Below, piece after piece: positions 59,487 to 64,000 of a DNA stretch of 64,000 nucleotides. The stretch spans positions 4,650,001 through 4,714,000 of the forward strand of contig OW204012.1 in the NCBI GenBank assembly GCA_934047225.1, read 5' to 3'. How positions within the stretch are numbered: the first letter of the stretch is position 1; every line of letters starts with the position of its first letter. The notes beneath the pieces were generated by a model. It did not search any database. It saw nothing but the letters and a program-made list of their open reading frames with translations, and had not been told where the DNA came from. The translations under genes and the position numbers were made by a program. Source of the stretch: Ypsolopha sequella (Eukaryota > Arthropoda > Insecta > Lepidoptera > Ypsolophidae).

Positions 59487-60183
59487 GTAAGTATTCAGAA
59501 CAATGAACCGTGTAAAAGACGATGAAACCACCATGGCGTACTGCGGGTAGGCCATGGGAGACTTGGACCCGCACATCTTCGCCGTTGCTCAGGAAGCCTA
59601 CACCAAGCTCGAGCGAGAGCATAGCGACCAGAGTATTATTGGTAAGTATTCAGAACAATGAACTATGTAACAGACGATGAAACCATCATGGCGTACTGCG
59701 GGTAGGCCATGGGAGACCTGGACCCTCACATCTTCGCCGTTGCTCAGGAAGCCTACACCAAGCTCGAGCGAGAGCATAGCGACCAGAGTATTATTGGTAA
59801 GTATTCAGAACAATGAACGGTGTAACAGACGATGAAACCATCATGGCGTACTGCGGGTAGGCCATGGGAGACCTGGACCCTCACATCTTCGCCGTTGCTC
59901 AGGAAGCCTACACCAAGCTCGAGCGAGAGCATAGCGACCAGAGTATTATTGGTAAGTATTCAGAACAATGAACTGTGTAAAAGACGATGAAACCACCATG
60001 GCGTACTGCGGGTAGGCCATGGGAGACTTGGACCCGCACATCTTCGCCGTTGCTCAGGAAGCCTACACCAAGCTCGAGCGAGAGCATAGCGACCAGAGTA
60101 TTATTGGTAAGTATTCAGAACAATGAACTATGTAACAGACGATGACACCATCATGGCGTACTGCGGGTAGGCCATGGGAGACC
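59487..60183 (+). repeat. 155-bp-period tandem array of dead copies of myosin exon 5
   Basis: The exon edge ATTATTG|GTAAGTATTC recurs at 59486, 59641, 59796, 59951 and 60106, exactly 155 bp apart. A truncated sixth unit stops at 60183, where a MITE begins. Every copy after the real exon has GGGTAGGCC in place of GGGCAGGCC, giving the same in-frame TAG. All also start ACGATGA instead of GCGATGA, several with CAG changed to AAG at the acceptor. Copies 1 and 4 share CACCATGG, ACTTGGACCCG and AAAAGAC, which suggests a three-unit higher-order repeat. Confidence 0.93.
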
Positions 60184-60910
60184 AGCAGGCCTATTAGTAT
60201 CTTTAGTTGCCAACTGGACTGGGTGCCTATCATAAAAAACATAGATATACTATCGAATTCCGATTGTCTAAGGATATGTTATAATATGGGAGATGATAGG
60301 GTAAACAAAATATTATTCTATTTAGTCAGTCATTTAGATTATCAAAAAATATTGGACATGTATTGTGTCTTTCGTCAATCAAACAAAAAATGACAGAGAT
60401 AAAGCGCGTCAAAGTTTGGGAGTGGGGGGCTGGTGACGTCACGCCTAGGTAAAAAGTGTACTTAGGCGTGACGTCACGCGGAACTTTAGCGGGCTATATC
60501 TTCATAATTTTTTGTTTAATTGCCAAAAGAAAAAATACGTGTCCAATATTTTCTGATAATCTAACTGACGGACTAATTAATAGAGAATTTTTTAGTCATC
60601 ATGCCTATTATGATAAGTTCGTAAATAGTTCGATATCCACTAAAGGCAATTTTGAAACACTAATCAAAGTCTTCTTGTACGAGTTCCACTATTTTATTTC
60701 TTTAATTATTGCGACTAGTTTCGTCTATTTGACATCGTCAATTTGAAATAGTGTAACTCGTACAAGAAGACTTTGATTAGTGTTAGAATGAAGTTCCATC
60801 AAGGAGTCACACCTTACAGTATAAATTATGCAATTTTGAAAGTTCAGTTTTTATCTGTGTTTTTGATGATATGCACCCAGTCCAGTTGGCAACCAAAGAT
60901 ACATAATCCA
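60183..60910. mobile_element. Palindromic MITE copy 3 with internal insertions
   Basis: The ends match the 1959-2196 family (GGACTGGGTGCCTATCAT and its inverse). Inside are a palindrome on TGACGTCACGCCTA (60434-60478) and inverted copies of TACAAGAAGACTTTGATTAG (60655 and 60763). Confidence 0.65.
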
Positions 60911-61128
60911 AGGGCTTAACCCTGCCCTTAAAAATGAAGGGCAAGCTTTATCTTAAGGTGGATGCGATGGAACACGTTCTCAAATGCAAAAGTTATTATT
61001 GTTTTTCTTATTTTTGAATAGAAAGTATTAAATAAAAGTGACTTTGTATTCGCATTAGGCGACCATAGTTTAATGCCAGTTGGGCTTTTCTAGCAAAGTT
61101 TTTATTTACCATATTACATAAATATATT

Positions 61129-61520
61129 TTCAATGCATGTGCTCGTAAAGGCCCACTTTTTATGCATCAAAACCGAACAGATACTCGATTATTTTGCCCT
61201 AGGGCTTTATGATTATAATTTTTTTAAATTTATTTACAATGGTTGGCTAACCTGTAGACATTCCTGTGTACCATAGATGTTATACTTTTTTGTCCACTGT
61301 TTAATGGCTCTGGATACCTAGTCCTTTTGAGCCAATTACAATTTAAAGTTCGCAAAATTATATTTGTTTCATTTCCTCACACTATGCATTGAAAAACGTA
61401 GTATGATACACGGGCGTAAAAGCAATAAATTACTCGGTTACGTTTAAAACACTCGCTACGCTTGTGTTTTAAATCGTCCTCGTAATTTATTCCTTTGCGC
61501 CCTAGTAGCATAAACTACTA
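61129..61520 (+). repeat. Dispersed repeat (GTGCTCGTAAAGGCCC family), copy 4
   Basis: Closely matches 28228-28618 over its whole length. Confidence 0.7.
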
Positions 61521-61684
61521 TAAATATAATATTCACTCATAAGTTTTACACACATAAATATTATATAACCATATATATCTTCACATACTATATTATTTAT
61601 TTCGGCAGAATGATCAGTGCTGCATTGTGAATCTTTGCAGCAAATACTGAGTCGGAGCCCTTTTACTATTGTAATATGTCCATA

Positions 61685-61860
61685 ATTATAACATAACATA
61701 ACATAACATAAATACGCTTTATTGTGCACCAAAAGAAAAACAACAAAAAAGACAATACAAAGTTGGAAAAAAACAAAAATACAGGCGACAATGGGCGGTC
61801 TTATCGCTTAGAGCGATTTCTTCCAGACAACCTTTGGGTGGAACATATTTTGGATGTACG
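61685..61860 (-). repeat. LINE-type 3' end with (ACATA)n tail
   Basis: The run ATAACATAACATAACATAAA leads into TACGCTTTATTGTGCACC, a common lepidopteran LINE 3' end. A second, related tail is at 62290-62420. Confidence 0.5.
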
Positions 61861-62116
61861 TGAAGGCGTAGGCGGTGTACTTATTATAATCAAAAATACT
61901 TAAATAATGATCTGAACATATTTATGTATATATTAACTCAATACGTATCGTAATATACGTATACATAATATACGTATCAATACATATATTATGTATCTGT
62001 CTCATTATTATTATTGTTAAAACTTGTTCCTTGTCTTTTATTGTTAATGTAAATGTTTAATTGTGTTAAATGTAACTTGTGTACGTGTACGTATTGTAAT
62101 AGTGAATAAATGTTTT

Positions 62117-62294
62117 ATAGCACACCGTGCGTAAAATGACCACTTTACGCACGCGCATCGGCCTTTACCGCACTTGTGCTATAAAAAATTATACGAAACT
62201 CGTGCGAGAAACTTTTTCTCGACTCGTGTGATTGCAGCACTCGCCTTCGGCTCGTCAGAAAACGTTTCATCGCTCTCGTATCGTAATGTACTAT
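62117..62294. mobile_element. Inverted relative of the 14890-15122 insertion
   Basis: Shares CGTTTCATCGCTCTCGTATCG and TTTACGCACGCGCA with the intron 1 copy in opposite orientation. Confidence 0.55.
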
Positions 62295-62654
62295 TATCTA
62301 TCTATTTATTTATAACACTTTTTGCACATCCAATAACTTAAAAGACAAAGGAAACCATTAAACACGGTGTACAAGGGCGGCACTTATTGCTAATAGCAAT
62401 ATCTTCCAGGCAAGCCTTGGTACCTAACAGAAAGATGAACAAATTAACATTAATTAACATAAAGTTGTGTTATTTTATGCATAACTTTATAAATTATCAT
62501 GTTTAAAGCGTGTTTATAGTTGTTGTGCATGATCATTTTAAAATGTAAAGCATAAAATAACGCAACTTTGCTAGAAAAGCCTAATTAACATTAAACTATG
62601 GTGGTCAAATTCAGAATAACAAAATATTTGTCTTCTTTGGACTTCATTTCGTAC

Positions 62655-63007
62655 ACATCCATCAGCCTAGTTCGTCCACTGCTGGACATAAGCCTTTCCA
62701 GGACTTTGCCACTCCCGGCGGTCATCCTGGAAGAATTGCCCATACTCACACACGCTGGGCAGGCGGGTTGGTGAGCGTGGTGCCGGAACCCTCTCACCAG
62801 TGACGCTGCCCGTAACCAGTCTGTTCCATATAAGGCCCGGCTATTAGGGATGGATATAACGCCATCCATCGGTCCCAGGCATGGTGGGCCTCCTGGTTGT
62901 TTGCCTGTGAGCTGTCCTCTTACTCTCCCCCGAATTACTTCGAGGGGGTCTCCAAGTAAGATGGCGGTACCTCCACAGTCGAGCCCGGCATCAGCTCTAC
63001 CACCTGT
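62655..63007 (-). repeat. SINE-like ~340-bp repeat, copy 3
   Basis: Uninterrupted copy on the - strand, starting at ACAGGTGGTAGAGCTGATGCC (63007). Confidence 0.7.
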
Positions 63008-63079
63008 TTCGTACACATTACATTAAGATATGATAGACGTCTTCGATTATTTAAACAATATTTTTTATTGGTATTTATA

Positions 63080-63343
63080 CAAGGTGACTTTTTGATCATC
63101 GTCCAAATTCATACTAGAGGCTTGATAAGTGATCAGTATCTTGGATCAATATAAATTTTTGTGAAATTTGTAAAATGAAATTTCGGCTTCCCAAAGAAAT
63201 TCACTTCCAGTTCCGAGTGAATCACTATGGGGAGTCGAAATTTCATTTTACGAATTTTACAAAAATTGTTATTGATCCATGATACTGATCACTTACCAAG
63301 CCACCAGTATGAATTTGGACGATGATCAAAAAGTCACCTTGTA
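63080..63343. mobile_element. Palindromic MITE (CAAGGTGACTTTTTGATC), copy 2
   Basis: Same element as 24935-25200, with the same centre (GAATCACTATGGGGAGTCG). Confidence 0.75.
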
Positions 63344-63354
63344 TATTTATATAT

Positions 63355-63490
63355 ATTTAAAAAACACATTTAGAGAGATATATTTCGAACTTTATTGTTC
63401 GGCATCAGTCTTGTAAATTTATAAGACTGATGCCAAACAATAAAGTTCGAAATATATCTCTTTAAATGTGTTTTTTAAATATAAATATAA
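63355..63490. mobile_element. Palindrome with AGAGAGATATATTTCGAAC arms
   Basis: Long AT-rich inverted arms around ATTTATAAGACTGATGCC; it directly follows the preceding MITE. Confidence 0.7.
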
Positions 63491-63804
63491 ATATATATTA
63501 ATTATTTAAAAAAAATATAATAAATATAAAAAACCTAAATATTTATAAATATTATAATCTTAATAACGACAAATAAGTCTTTACTCTTTAATCTTTATTG
63601 TATTTGAACGATACAGACTTATGTATTTGTATGTTTTTTTATTTTTTATGCGTTAATTGAGTAAATACAAGAAAAATAAACAATATTATAAAACTTATAC
63701 AGCTAACGGAAACCACAAAGAGGTTTATGTGTCGCTGCAGGCGCTCACAACTAAAATTTTACTTATTTAATTTTATCAATTTTTTTATCGAGATAGTAAA
63801 GCCG

Positions 63805-63962
63805 ATTCTGAAGGCTTTAATTCTAGTTTTAGTGCTGTCAAAACTTAAAATTTTTCAAAGTAATTTAACTTCTAACCCTAACAGTTAAGGACTATTTTGC
63901 AACGATGAAAATTTAGTTTTGACAGCACTAAAACTAAAGTTAAAGCCTTCAGAATCGGCTAC
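63805..63962. mobile_element. Palindromic MITE (TTTTGACAGCACTA family), copy 2
   Basis: The ends GCCGATTCTGAAGGCTTTAA and CTTCAGAATCGGC are inverted. The same family is at 25640-25815. Confidence 0.7.
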
Positions 63963-64000
63963 AGTGACACTTTAAAATAGTTTTTATTTTGTGAGGATTA

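Noticed and set aside
59519..60183. Additional functional myosin exons
   Set aside because: All copies carry the same in-frame TAG and altered acceptor bases.

Overview
The window is eukaryotic, AT-rich and dense in transposons, and it almost certainly comes from a moth or butterfly. Evidence: an IMFamide neuropeptide precursor (the lepidopteran form of SIFamide), short exons with GT-AG introns, and many repeat families of lepidopteran type. These include palindromic MITEs with TA, TTAA or 8-bp target duplications, tRNA-derived SINEs and 5'-truncated LINEs. No species name can be given from sequence alone.

Two host genes lie on the + strand. The first is a complete two-exon IMFamide/SIFamide precursor gene (coding exons 1673-1814 and 3566-3657). 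The second is the 5' part of a class V unconventional myosin (didum/MYO5 type). It has coding exons at 12081-12107, 19460-19582, 22481-22599, 55973-56055 and 59364-59486, and it continues past the right edge. Two of these exons have each seeded a tandem array inside the following intron. Exon 2 gave a 262-bp-period array (about 19583-21436, with a broken remnant at 22194-22280). Exon 5 gave a 155-bp-period array (59487-60183) in which every copy that reaches the site carries the same in-frame stop.

Intron 3 of the myosin gene (22600-55972, about 33 kb) holds the main item: a complete Polinton/Maverick element (adintovirus-like endogenous virus) at 31523-50948. It has 422-423-bp terminal inverted repeats with about two differences between them and a perfect 6-bp target duplication, ACCACT, on both sides. 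It landed inside an older TTAA-flanked MITE. Left to right on the + strand it carries a packaging ATPase, a conserved protein of unknown role, a small fibre-like protein, a retroviral-type integrase with chromodomain, a phospholipase-A2 minor virion protein, an adenain-type cysteine protease, a penton (minor capsid) protein, a 50-residue protein, the major capsid protein and an unidentified 165-residue protein. On the - strand are a protein-primed family B DNA polymerase (1181 residues), a 178-residue partner just downstream of it, and two small GC-rich accessory genes. The main + and - strand blocks converge near 38.6-39.1 kb. All core reading frames are open, so the element looks recently inserted.

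The features of the Polinton most worth checking are: (a) a canonical -1 slippery heptamer directly before the stop of the PLA2 gene, leading into the protease frame; (b) four ATGA stop/start overlaps between + strand genes; (c) a family of repeated hairpins sharing one architecture at 49.05-49.72 kb; (d) a ~144-bp palindrome at each terminus; and (e) tRNA-like SINE heads in the non-coding right part. The rest of the window consists of introns and intergenic DNA filled with nested MITEs, several with exact target duplications, and decayed LINE fragments.
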